This document shows positions 40,315 to 49,114 of a DNA stretch of 64,000 nt, piece after piece. Within the stretch, counting starts at the first letter, position 1; each line of letters opens with the position of its first letter. Where the stretch lies: positions 25,842-89,841 of the forward strand of contig JAAWAR010000028.1 of assembly GCA_022792295.1 (NCBI GenBank), given 5' to 3'. This stretch comes from Lachnospiraceae bacterium. Its GTDB lineage: Bacteria; Bacillota; Clostridia; Lachnospirales; Lachnospiraceae. Under the pieces are notes generated by a model. It had not been told where the DNA came from. It saw nothing but the letters and a program-made list of their open reading frames with translations, and did not search any database. The translations under genes and the position numbers were made by a program.

Positions 40315-40326
40315 GTGATTTGTCAA
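40298..40326 (-). promoter_or_regulatory. Near-consensus sigma-A promoter of the surface operon
   Basis: TTGACA (40326-40321)-N17-TATACT (40303-40298) on the minus strand, ~110 nt upstream of the first start codon. Confidence 0.8.
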
Positions 40327-40471
40327 AAAATCCCCCCTCAAATGAGACACTTTGACGGTTTTACCATCCTGACTGACAAAAAAATTCGGCAGGATGACCA
40401 CTCCGGTCCCCTGCCGTTACTCGAGGATTCCCGTTCACTGACAAACCGCCATGCGGGAATCCAGATCACCA

Positions 40472-41437
40472 TTACGGGAAAAGGTCCCTTGCCGCAGGGA
40501 TTCCGTATGCCGATTCCGCGCTCCAAACCGCGCGCAAGATCGCCTCAGCCATGACCTGTGCCGCAAGTGTCCCAACCATATCCAAATCCGCCTCTATCAT
40601 CCCGACAGACAAGGCATAGATACTGTCCCCATCCGAGGAGGTATGCACCGGCCGGACTGCACGGGCATATCCGTCATGCGCCATGCCTGCAATCTTACAA
40701 AGCCTTGTTTTATCGAATCTGGCATTGGTGATGACCGCACCGATCGTTGTATTTTTTACAAACTTATTCTCCACGACTTCATAGCTTCGAAAGACCGCTT
40801 CCTCCGTATCGGCCAACGTTTTCTTATCGGCGTTTAAAAGTCCGGCGGCCTTCTTTCCGGTTTTCCAGTCATAAATGTCCCCGGCCGCATTCACCGCCGC
40901 AAGCGCACCTACCTTCAGGTCGCCGATCTGGAGCGCATAACTCCCGATCCCGGCCTTCATGCAGAAATCCCGGCCCCGCATTTTTCCGACCGTCGCCCCG
41001 GTTCCGGCGCCGTAGTTTCCGTCGCGGTAATTCTGCTTTTGGGCCCCTTCGCAGGCCGCATATCCCATCGCCTTATCCGGCCGTATCCGGCAGCTCCCCA
41101 CGCTCAAATCAAACAGGCAGGACTCACATACAAGCGGTACCTTCGTGATCCCCACGTCAAAGCCGATATTCCTCTCCTCCAGATACTGCATAACGCCGCC
41201 CGCCGCATCCAGGCCGAATGCACTTCCTCCACTTAAAAGCACCGCATGGATGGCCTGCGCTGTTGCCATTGGCTTTAAGAGCTCCGACTCACGCGAAGCC
41301 GGCCCGCCGCCACGCACGTCAAGCCCCGCGGCCATTCCCTTCTCACAGAGCACCACTGTGCAGCCGGTTCCTGCTTCCTTATTTTCTGCACTTCCGATTT
41401 TGATGTTTTCGATCTCCTTAATAGATAGTTCCTTCAT
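40472..41437 (-). CDS. P1 (DmpA-like) family peptidase
   Basis: LDVRGGGPASRESELLKP, HAVLLSGGSAFGLDAAGGVM, GAVITNARFDKTRLCKIAGMAHDGYARAVRPVHT. Confidence 0.92.
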   Translation of the reverse strand: MKELSIKEIENIKIGSAENKEAGTGCTVVLCEKGMAAGLDVRGGGPASRESELLKPMATAQAIHAVLLSGGSAFGLDAAGGVMQYLEERNIGFDVGITKVPLVCESCLFDLSVGSCRIRPDKAMGYAACEGAQKQNYRDGNYGAGTGATVGKMRGRDFCMKAGIGSYALQIGDLKVGALAAVNAAGDIYDWKTGKKAAGLLNADKKTLADTEEAVFRSYEVVENKFVKNTTIGAVITNARFDKTRLCKIAGMAHDGYARAVRPVHTSSDGDSIYALSVGMIEADLDMVGTLAAQVMAEAILRAVWSAESAYGIPAARDLFP

Positions 41438-41649
41438 TCTACATTCTCTCCCTATACTCGCAGTGGACAAGGGGCTGCACGGTTCTACCGCGCAGATTAA
41501 CGAGCCGTTCCTCAAAATACGGCTCACCTGATTCACGGCCTCAACCGGGCTGTACCCCCCGCATCATAAAAGATATGCTTTCCATAAAAAGGCACAAAAA
41601 AAACACCGACCCCGCAGCATGTTATATCTGCAAAACCAGTGCTTTCCAC

Positions 41650-41722
41650 TGCGCCCTCAGGGACTCGAACCCTGGACAAATAGATTAAGAGTCTACTGCT
41701 CTACCAACTGAGCTAAGGGCGC
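41650..41722 (-). tRNA. tRNA-Lys(CTT)
   Basis: GCGCCCTTAGCTCAGTTGGTAGAGCAGTAGACTCTTAATCTATTTGTCCAGGGTTCGAGTCCCTGAGGGCGCA folds as a cloverleaf. Confidence 0.95.
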
Positions 41723-41858
41723 ATATTTTTTAGTTCTGTGTCCTTATTGCTGACACGTCCCTTATTATAAGATACACACTTTCAAAAGTCAACACTTTTT
41801 TTTATTTTTTTTAACAAATTTTTACAGGTATGGGAACCGTTCAGACAAAAAAGGGTCA

Positions 41859-41880
41859 AAAGGCCGGCGCGCCGGCCTTT
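41859..41880 (-). terminator. Terminator-like perfect palindrome after trxA
   Basis: AAAGGCCGGCGCGCCGGCCTTT. Confidence 0.6.
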
Positions 41881-41895
41881 CACAAATCTCCCATT

Positions 41896-42213
41896 TTACA
41901 GCATCCCGTCAATCATCTTTTTTAAGGTCTCCTTACTCTGAACCCCAACGGTCTTCGTCACCAGCTCACCGTTCTTAAAGAAAAGAATTGTCGGAATCGT
42001 CATAACGCCGTAGCGCGCGGCAATGTCCTCGTTTTCATCGACATCCAGCTTTCCGATCACGGCCTTTCCGTCATACTCTCCGGCCAGTGTCTCGATTACC
42101 GGTGCCATCATTTTGCAGGGACCGCACCAGGTTGCAAAAAAATCCACAACAGCCGGTACAGCTGCACCGAGAACCTCAGAATCAAAATTCGCACTCGTAA
42201 ACTTCTTTTCCAT
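41896..42213 (-). CDS. trxA: Thioredoxin
   Basis: VVDFFATWCGPCKMMAPV. Confidence 0.96.
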   Translation of the reverse strand: MEKKFTSANFDSEVLGAAVPAVVDFFATWCGPCKMMAPVIETLAGEYDGKAVIGKLDVDENEDIAARYGVMTIPTILFFKNGELVTKTVGVQSKETLKKMIDGML

Positions 42214-42230
42214 TGTTTTCCTTCTCTCCT

Positions 42231-42371
42231 TTATTTTTTCTTCTTTTTTCCACCTATCGCAGCGTTTGCCTCGTCAAACCGTTTTTTGAGTGTGAGAATT
42301 GTCTGATTTAAGTCCGTTTTGTCACAGGTCGCCTGGGAAAGGCTGCGAAGAAGTTTCGTTTTCATATCCAT
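42231..42371 (-). CDS. Small protein (46 aa) with poly-Lys tail, unknown function
   Basis: MDMKTKLLRSLSQATCDKTDLNQTILTLKKRFDEANAAIGGKKKKK with RBS AAGGGAG. Confidence 0.5.
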   Translation of the reverse strand: MDMKTKLLRSLSQATCDKTDLNQTILTLKKRFDEANAAIGGKKKKK

Positions 42372-42426
42372 CCGGGCACTCCCTTTTCTTGTCGGATTTC
42401 TTTTATTATATGCAGGGCGCCCGTCC

Positions 42427-43068
42427 TTATTCCCCACGAAAAGCCACAAGCCTGCAGATCGGCTTACCCTCCGCCACAAATCGTGTCTCATATTCGGTCA
42501 TAACATTAGAGGCGGCCGCCGCACTGTGATGTAAGTCAAAGGTCTTCTCTCGTATCCGCCATCTGCAGGCCTCGATCGACTCAAGGGAAAACTGAAACAA
42601 CTCCTGATTATCTGTCTTGAATTCAATTACCCCGTCTTTTTTTAAAATCCGGTCATAGACGGCCAGAAAACGATCCGAGGTCAGACGACGTTTGGTATGG
42701 CGGTCCTTCGGCCATGGATCAGAAAAATTCAGATAGATCCGGTCCACTTCGCCCTCGTCGAAAATGTCCGCCAGCTCCCTGGCGTCTACCCGCATAAACC
42801 AGCTATTGGAAAGCCCCGATTCCTCCCGCTTTTTAAGTCCCTTTAATAAAACGCTTGAATACCTCTCGATTCCTACATAGTTGATGAGAGGATTCATCGC
42901 GGCCAATTCCATGAGAAACTTTCCCTTCCCCATACCAATCTCGATGTGAATCGGATTCTCATTTTTAAAAAATGTATGCCACCGGCCTTTAAGCATCTTA
43001 GGCTCCTGAATGACATAGGGACTCTCTGCGATTTCCTCCTCCGCGCCTTTGATATGGCGTAACCTCAT
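42427..43068 (-). CDS. trmB: tRNA (guanine-N7-)-methyltransferase
   Basis: IEIGMGKGKFL, YLNFSDPWPKDRHTKRRLTS. Confidence 0.96.
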   Translation of the reverse strand: MRLRHIKGAEEEIAESPYVIQEPKMLKGRWHTFFKNENPIHIEIGMGKGKFLMELAAMNPLINYVGIERYSSVLLKGLKKREESGLSNSWFMRVDARELADIFDEGEVDRIYLNFSDPWPKDRHTKRRLTSDRFLAVYDRILKKDGVIEFKTDNQELFQFSLESIEACRWRIREKTFDLHHSAAAASNVMTEYETRFVAEGKPICRLVAFRGE

Positions 43069-43285
43069 GCTGCTTCCTCCCGCTGTTTTATGCATTTACT
43101 TTTATGACGCGATTATAGCATTTTTACTCTGGGAATGCAAGACGCCTTCACATTCTGAACGTTCTGTCGGTCTTTCTTTCAAAAACGACAAAATTTCTTG
43201 AAAGTTTACAAAATGTTAATGCAAAATTCCTTTTTTTCTATTATAATAAAAGAAATAATGTAGCAATGTGTATGGAGGTCAGCGT

Positions 43286-44206
43286 ATGGGAAAGATGGAT
43301 AATCCCGTTATCTGGGATAAGATACAAAGAAATGCGCAGGAAGCCAGACGTCTGGCAGAACAAAAGAAATACAATCTTTCGATGATTAAGTCCCGCCAGA
43401 CATTAGAATATATCGTAAAGCTTCAATGTGATAAAGCCGGTATTGTGGAGGGATCGCCGGATGATATGATTCGGCAGCTTTATGCAGGAAAATGGGTTTC
43501 CAAGCCCACCGCGGAACATTATCTGCAAATATTGGCACTCGGCGTCAATGCCGCAAAAACCGGGGATGGCAGCGCCGCCAACGCCAACCAGGCTTTAAAG
43601 CTTCTGACTGAGGAGGTCTACGCTATGGCCGGATCCGGGCGCAGCTCCCGCCCCCGGTCTGCAGCGTCCGCGCCGCCCCGCCAGTCCCAGGCTTCGCGTC
43701 AGACGGCTACCTCTGCGGCAAGACGCCAGCAGGGATCCCCAAAAGGTACACGCCGGTCCTCCTCATCCCGCAGCCGGAAAAAGCGCTCAAAGGCCGGATT
43801 AAACGGCAGCGATCTGATTAAGCTTCTTATACCGGTCGTTTTGATCGTCATTCTGCTCGTTCTGATTCGCGTGCTGGCGCCCAAAAAAACCGAGACAAAC
43901 GAAACCACGCCCGCACCGACGACCACCGAAGCTGTGACAACGGAAGCGCCGACCACCGCACCGCCGCCTGTGACGACCGAGGCGCCGACAACTCCTCCCG
44001 AAACCGAGCCCGTGACCTATAAGACCACCGATACACTCAATGTCCGCAAGACCCCTGCCCTTGCGTCAGACAACCGAATCGGCAAGCTTGATCCGAACAA
44101 GACAGTCGAATATGTAGGCGACTATGACGACACTTGGGCCATTATCCTATACAACGGCCAGCAGGCATATGTATCAAAAGAATTTCTGACTGAGGTCACC
44201 GAATAG
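43286..44206 (+). CDS. Membrane-anchored SH3b domain protein
   Basis: Central TM (LIKLLIPVVLIVILLVLIRVL), T/E/P-rich linker, C-terminal SH3b (TTDTLNVRKTPALASDNRIGKL); RBS GGAGG. Confidence 0.8.
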   Translation: MGKMDNPVIWDKIQRNAQEARRLAEQKKYNLSMIKSRQTLEYIVKLQCDKAGIVEGSPDDMIRQLYAGKWVSKPTAEHYLQILALGVNAAKTGDGSAANANQALKLLTEEVYAMAGSGRSSRPRSAASAPPRQSQASRQTATSAARRQQGSPKGTRRSSSSRSRKKRSKAGLNGSDLIKLLIPVVLIVILLVLIRVLAPKKTETNETTPAPTTTEAVTTEAPTTAPPPVTTEAPTTPPETEPVTYKTTDTLNVRKTPALASDNRIGKLDPNKTVEYVGDYDDTWAIILYNGQQAYVSKEFLTEVTE

Positions 44207-44211
44207 GCGGC

Positions 44212-44267
44212 CGGCCATAAAAAAATTCCGGGAGTCTTTTTTCGTCTCCCGGAATTTTTTATGGCCG
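44212..44267. terminator. Bidirectional intrinsic terminator
   Basis: CGGCCATAAAAAAATTCCGGGAG...CTCCCGGAATTTTTTATGGCCG. Confidence 0.9.
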
Positions 44268-44335
44268 ATTTCTAAAATTTTTATATTCTATAATTTTATA
44301 TTATGCTAATTATGGAAAATATAAATATTACATAT

Positions 44336-44363
44336 TTGCAATTAGCAAAAAGTGGTCTATACT
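44336..44363 (+). promoter_or_regulatory. Candidate promoter of the V-type ATPase operon
   Basis: TTGCAA-N16-TATACT. Confidence 0.6.
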
Positions 44364-44403
44364 AAAGATTTAGGATTAAATTTCTCCGAGAGGAGCTTTG
44401 CTT

Positions 44404-44715
44404 ATGAACAATACCATTAAACGCCTTTCCCAGATTGAAGATGAAGCCGTCAAAATCCTTGCTGACAGCGCTTCCCGCAAAAAGGAACTCACAGCAGAGT
44501 ATGAGGAAAAGACAAGGTTGTTTGATGAAGAATTGAAGAAAGAAACACAAAAACGGATTGCGTCACTGACAGAACAACTTTCACAGACCATGCAGGCAAG
44601 TTTGAAGGAGCAGGAGGCTGCGGCAAAAGAAAGCATTTTGGCACTGGAACGGCATTTTGAGGAAAATAAGGAGCGTTACCTCGATTGCCTGTTTCGGACC
44701 CTGACAGAGAGTTAA
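44404..44715 (+). CDS. V-type ATPase subunit G/H (peripheral stalk)
   Basis: Charged coiled-coil, first gene of the V-ATPase operon, RBS GAGAGGAG. Confidence 0.75.
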   Translation: MNNTIKRLSQIEDEAVKILADSASRKKELTAEYEEKTRLFDEELKKETQKRIASLTEQLSQTMQASLKEQEAAAKESILALERHFEENKERYLDCLFRTLTES

Positions 44716-45774
44716 ATGATGAAAGGCCTTATAAACTACAGCGCCATTGCCGCTAAGCTTTCCGCCATGCGGGGAAAGCTTTTGACCCAACAGCAATACG
44801 AAGAACTGCTTTCGGCCAAATCCGTTCCGGAAGCCGTCGCGTATCTGAAAAATCTCCCGGCCTACCACGCAGTATTCGAGGAGAGCGGGGAGGAGGAGAT
44901 GCATCGCGGCCGGATTGAACAGCTTCTTTGGCTTTCCCTTTACCGTGATTATGCAAGCCTTTACCGTTTTGCCTCTGTCAAACAGAAAAATTTCCTGGAT
45001 ATATACTTTCTTCATTTTGAGATTGACCTTTTAAAGCGCTGCCTGCGCAATACGCTCTCCAACCGTCGTTCTGAGCTGAATCTGAGCGTTTATGAAGAAT
45101 TTTTTTTCCGCCACTCTCATTTGAATCTGGCGGCCCTCGCGGCCTGTACCTCGTTGGAGCCCTTTCTCAAGGAACTTTCGGGCTCCCCCTATCAGGCTCC
45201 CTTAGGCCAACTTTTTGAGAGCGGCACGGCGGCATTATTTGACTATGAAGTGGCGCTTGACCTTTTCTATTTTATCCGCATGTGGAAAGCGCTTGAAAAA
45301 CAGCTTGAAAAAAATGAACGGGCTACTGTTGTCGAGGCGGTTGGAGAAAAGCTTGATCTTTTAAACCTGGAATGGCTTTTACGTGCACGCCAATACTACA
45401 GGCTCCCACCAGAGAGCATCCATACGTTTCTGATCCCGATTTTTTACCACCTGAAAAAGAGGCAGCTCACAGAGCTGGCTTATGCGGCAGGACCGGAAGA
45501 ATTTTTGGAGCTTTTGAGAAAAACCCACTATAAAAACAAGATTCCGGGGGATTTGTTTATCGGTCCGGAAGGCCTGAAGCTAAAGCAGGTATTCCGTGCC
45601 GTCACAGACGCCGCCTATCTCTCCTCAGGCCGCAAAAATCCATATTCTGCTGCGGCATTAAACAGTTTTTTCTATTTTAAGGAAGAAGAAATCCGCAAAA
45701 TTATTACCATCATAGAGGGCGTCCGTTATCAGCTTGACAAAGAGGAGCTCCTCTCTTGTCTGGCAGAAAGTTAG
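44716..45774 (+). CDS. ntpC: V-type ATPase subunit C
   Basis: AC39/NtpC-like helical protein in operon context. Confidence 0.88.
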   Translation: MMKGLINYSAIAAKLSAMRGKLLTQQQYEELLSAKSVPEAVAYLKNLPAYHAVFEESGEEEMHRGRIEQLLWLSLYRDYASLYRFASVKQKNFLDIYFLHFEIDLLKRCLRNTLSNRRSELNLSVYEEFFFRHSHLNLAALAACTSLEPFLKELSGSPYQAPLGQLFESGTAALFDYEVALDLFYFIRMWKALEKQLEKNERATVVEAVGEKLDLLNLEWLLRARQYYRLPPESIHTFLIPIFYHLKKRQLTELAYAAGPEEFLELLRKTHYKNKIPGDLFIGPEGLKLKQVFRAVTDAAYLSSGRKNPYSAAALNSFFYFKEEEIRKIITIIEGVRYQLDKEELLSCLAES

Positions 45775-45791
45775 AAAGGAGGCAGGATTTC

Positions 45792-47726
45792 ATGATAGAA
45801 AAGATGAAATTTATCAGTATTTCCGGGCCTAAGGATGATTTAGACCGGGTGGTAAACCAGGTGCTTTCCCACTATCCGATCCAATTTGAACATGCCTTGA
45901 CGGAATTAAAATCTGCGTCGCACTCCAGTCTGGTTCCCTATCCCGCGGCCAATCCCTATAGAGAGCCGTACCAAAAAGCAAAGCGCCTGATCAAACGGCT
46001 TTCGGGCGGTAAACCAGAGCAAAGCAGACAGTCGTCTATGGAGATCAAGGCCGCTGTCTCGCTCGTCGAAGATACACTGGGCAAGCTGACGGCTTCTCAA
46101 AAAAAGCGGGAGGAGCTTTTAGAAAAAGTCAAGAGCGATCGGGAGCTTTTGGAGCAGATCGAGCTTTACCAGGAACTGGATTTTGACATCCCTGCGATTT
46201 TAAAGTTTACACATATTAAATACCGCTTCGGCCGCGTGCAGAAGGAGCTCTATCCACAATTAGAACGCTTCGCCGTCGTTTCAAGCGATGTGATCCTATA
46301 CAAGTGCCATGAAACCGACCATTATGTCTCGCTTATTTATTTTACCCCGGCCGTCCTGGCAAATCGGATTGACGCCATGTTCGTATCACTCCAGTTTGAA
46401 AAGATTTTCCTGCCGGACCAGTTTGATGGAACGCCAAAGGAGGAAACCGAACGGCTGGAAAAGGAAATAAGCGGGCTGGAACATACGTATCGGGAGCTTG
46501 AGACTGCCGACGCCTCGCTTTTGTCTGCGCGTTCAAAAGAGCTTTTTGACGCTCTTTCGGTTTTAAAAAGCTACAATGACAATGCGGATGTCCACAAATA
46601 CGCCGCCTGCATCCATGACGATGCGCATCCCTATTATCTGCTCTGCGGCTGGATCCCAGCCGGTCAGGCAGACGCCTTACGCAAGGAGCTGCTGCCCGAT
46701 CATAAAACTTTCTTTGTTTTTGAAGACAGCCGGCTTCAGCGCCGGAAAACACCGCCGACCCGTTTGAAAAATCTGCCGTTTTTCAGACCTTTCGAACTGT
46801 TTGTGCGCATGTACGGACTTCCGGCCTATGGGGAATTTGACCCGACCATCATCGTTGCCATCACCTATTCCCTCTTTTTCGGCTTTATGTTCGGCGATTT
46901 CGGGCAGGGCCTTTTACTCCTTGTGGGCGGTTTCCTTCTCTATAAATGGAAAGGCATGGAGCTTGCCGCGATCGTATCCTGCTGCGGCTTTTTCTCGGCA
47001 GTTTTCGGCCTTTTGTTCGGCAGTGTCTTCGGCTTTGAAGACATTCTTCCGGCCCTCTGGCTGCATCCGGCAAAGGCCATGACAAATCTGCCGTTTGTCG
47101 GCCGCTTAAATACCGTATTTGTCGTGGCAATCGCGCTCGGCATGTGTATGATCCTCTTTACAATGCTCATAAACATGCTCATAAACTTTAAGAACCATGA
47201 TCCAGAAAAAACCTGGCTCGACACGAACGGCCTGGCGGGCTTTGTCTTCTATGCGGGGCTGGCTACTGTGAGCGTCCTGTTTATGACAGGGAGGTCTATT
47301 CCCGCCTTTGGCGTTCTGCTTGTCCTGTTTGTACTGCCGCTTCTTTTGATCTTTTTAAAGGAGCCGCTTTCCGCCTTCCTTTTAAAGAAAAGCCCGCTTA
47401 TTTCGGGCGGAATCGGTATGTTTTTTGTTGAGGGCTTATTTGAACTGTTCGAAGTTTTGTTGAGCTATTTTTCGAACACACTCTCTTTTGTCCGGGTTGG
47501 CGCTTTTGCAGTCAGCCATGCCGCCATGATGGAAGTCGTTCTCATGCTCGCGGGCGCGGAAAGCGGAAACTTAAATCCGCTCGTTGTGATCCTCGGAAAT
47601 CTGTTTGTCTGCGGCATGGAAGGCTTAATCGTGGGCATCCAGGTACTGCGTTTGGAATACTACGAGCTGTTCAGCCGGTTCTATCAGGGCACCGGCCGTG
47701 AATTTAAACCATTTTATCAAAAATAG
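45792..47726 (+). CDS. ntpI: V-type ATPase subunit I
   Basis: EKMKFISISGPKDDLD N-terminus, FFGFMFGDFGQGL, SFVRVGAFAVSHAAMM. Confidence 0.95.
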   Translation: MIEKMKFISISGPKDDLDRVVNQVLSHYPIQFEHALTELKSASHSSLVPYPAANPYREPYQKAKRLIKRLSGGKPEQSRQSSMEIKAAVSLVEDTLGKLTASQKKREELLEKVKSDRELLEQIELYQELDFDIPAILKFTHIKYRFGRVQKELYPQLERFAVVSSDVILYKCHETDHYVSLIYFTPAVLANRIDAMFVSLQFEKIFLPDQFDGTPKEETERLEKEISGLEHTYRELETADASLLSARSKELFDALSVLKSYNDNADVHKYAACIHDDAHPYYLLCGWIPAGQADALRKELLPDHKTFFVFEDSRLQRRKTPPTRLKNLPFFRPFELFVRMYGLPAYGEFDPTIIVAITYSLFFGFMFGDFGQGLLLLVGGFLLYKWKGMELAAIVSCCGFFSAVFGLLFGSVFGFEDILPALWLHPAKAMTNLPFVGRLNTVFVVAIALGMCMILFTMLINMLINFKNHDPEKTWLDTNGLAGFVFYAGLATVSVLFMTGRSIPAFGVLLVLFVLPLLLIFLKEPLSAFLLKKSPLISGGIGMFFVEGLFELFEVLLSYFSNTLSFVRVGAFAVSHAAMMEVVLMLAGAESGNLNPLVVILGNLFVCGMEGLIVGIQVLRLEYYELFSRFYQGTGREFKPFYQK

Positions 47727-47738
47727 GGGGCATTTATC

Positions 47739-48170
47739 ATGACTTTCACAGTAAAAATTCTTTTAACAATCGCACTGATCCTGAGTATTGCCGTTCCGTT
47801 CGGCACGTTTGCGGCCGGTGAAAAAACCAAAGGCCGTTACAAAACCGCCCTGGCGGCAAACGCATTCCTGTTTTTTGGCACTATGCTGTTTGCGGTCTGC
47901 GTATTCTTTAACGGCCATGCCTTTGCCGCTGAGACTTCCACCCAAACCGCGGCGACTTCCGCAGGTCTCGGCTATCTCGCGGCGGCACTTTCCACAGGCC
48001 TCTCCTGTATCGGCGGCGGTTTAGCCGTATCCGCAGCCGCTTCCGCGGCGCTTGGCGCAATCAGTGAGGACTCCTCGATTCTCGGAAAATCTTTAATCTT
48101 CGTCGGCCTGGCAGAGGGCGTATGTCTGTACGGACTGATTATTTCCTTTATGATCATCGGTAAGCTTTAA
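47739..48170 (+). CDS. ntpK: V-type ATPase subunit K (membrane rotor)
   Basis: GLGYLAAALSTGLSCIGGGLAVSAAASAALGAISED...FVGLAEGVCLYGLIISFMII. Confidence 0.9.
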   Translation: MTFTVKILLTIALILSIAVPFGTFAAGEKTKGRYKTALAANAFLFFGTMLFAVCVFFNGHAFAAETSTQTAATSAGLGYLAAALSTGLSCIGGGLAVSAAASAALGAISEDSSILGKSLIFVGLAEGVCLYGLIISFMIIGKL

Positions 48171-48188
48171 GCCAGGGAGGCATTTTTC

Positions 48189-48497
48189 ATGAAAATGTAT
48201 CTGATCAGCGACAACATCGATACGCTGACCGGCATGCGCTTAGCCGGCGTGGAAGGCGTTATCGCCCATGAACGGCAGGAGGTTAAGGCGGCTCTTGATG
48301 GGGTGCTTTTACAGAAAGACATAGGTATTCTTCTTATGACCGAATTCCTCGGAAAGAAATATCCGGATCTGGTAAAGGCGGTTCGCACGGAGCACAAGCG
48401 GCCTCTCTTAATTGAAATTCCGGACCGCCACGGGACGGGCCGCAGGCCGGACTTCATTACAGCGTATGTGAACGAGGCCATCGGCCTGAAGCTCTGA
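48189..48497 (+). CDS. V-type ATPase subunit F
   Basis: MKMYLISDNIDTLTGMRLAGVEG...IGILLMTE. Confidence 0.92.
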   Translation: MKMYLISDNIDTLTGMRLAGVEGVIAHERQEVKAALDGVLLQKDIGILLMTEFLGKKYPDLVKAVRTEHKRPLLIEIPDRHGTGRRPDFITAYVNEAIGLKL

Positions 48498-48514
48498 GAA
48501 ATGAGGTGACTTTT

Positions 48515-49114
48515 TTGACCATCGACCTGAAATTACAGCGGTTCGAGGAAATCTGTCTTGGAGATGCAAAAAGACAGTATGACGAGGCCGTATCCGAATA
48601 TACGGACCGCCAGGAATCACTTTTTGACGAATATCAGAAAAAGGCCAAAATTCTGGCCGAGCAGCATCTCCAGGCAGAAACAGAAAAAATCCGCCGGAAT
48701 CTGAACCGAGAGCTGTCCGTGAACCAGATTGCGATCCGCCGTACCTGCAGCCAAAAGCAGGCAATGCTTCGTGAGGAACTGTTCGCAAAGCTCCGTCAAA
48801 AGCTGAAACGCTTTATGGAGACCTCCGGCTATGAAAAACTCCTGGAACACCAGATCAGACAGGCAAAGGAATTTGCAGGCGGCGACGAAATCCATATATA
48901 CATGGACCCGGCCGACGAACGTTTTAGAGATATTCTGTCCCAAAAAACAGGCTGTGAGATCCGTATCAGCCAGTATCCGTTCTTTGGCGGCACACGGGCG
49001 GTTATCTCATCCAGAAATATTCTCATCGACAACTCGTTCGAGACCCGCCTAAAAGACGCCGAAGAAAATTTCCAGTTCACGTTAGGAGGATGGAAGCATG
49101 ACGGCAACAGGTAA
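48515..49114 (+). CDS. V-type ATPase subunit E (TTG start preferred)
   Basis: Helical stalk subunit; RBS GAGGTGA directly upstream of TTG. Confidence 0.8.
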   Translation: MTIDLKLQRFEEICLGDAKRQYDEAVSEYTDRQESLFDEYQKKAKILAEQHLQAETEKIRRNLNRELSVNQIAIRRTCSQKQAMLREELFAKLRQKLKRFMETSGYEKLLEHQIRQAKEFAGGDEIHIYMDPADERFRDILSQKTGCEIRISQYPFFGGTRAVISSRNILIDNSFETRLKDAEENFQFTLGGWKHDGNR

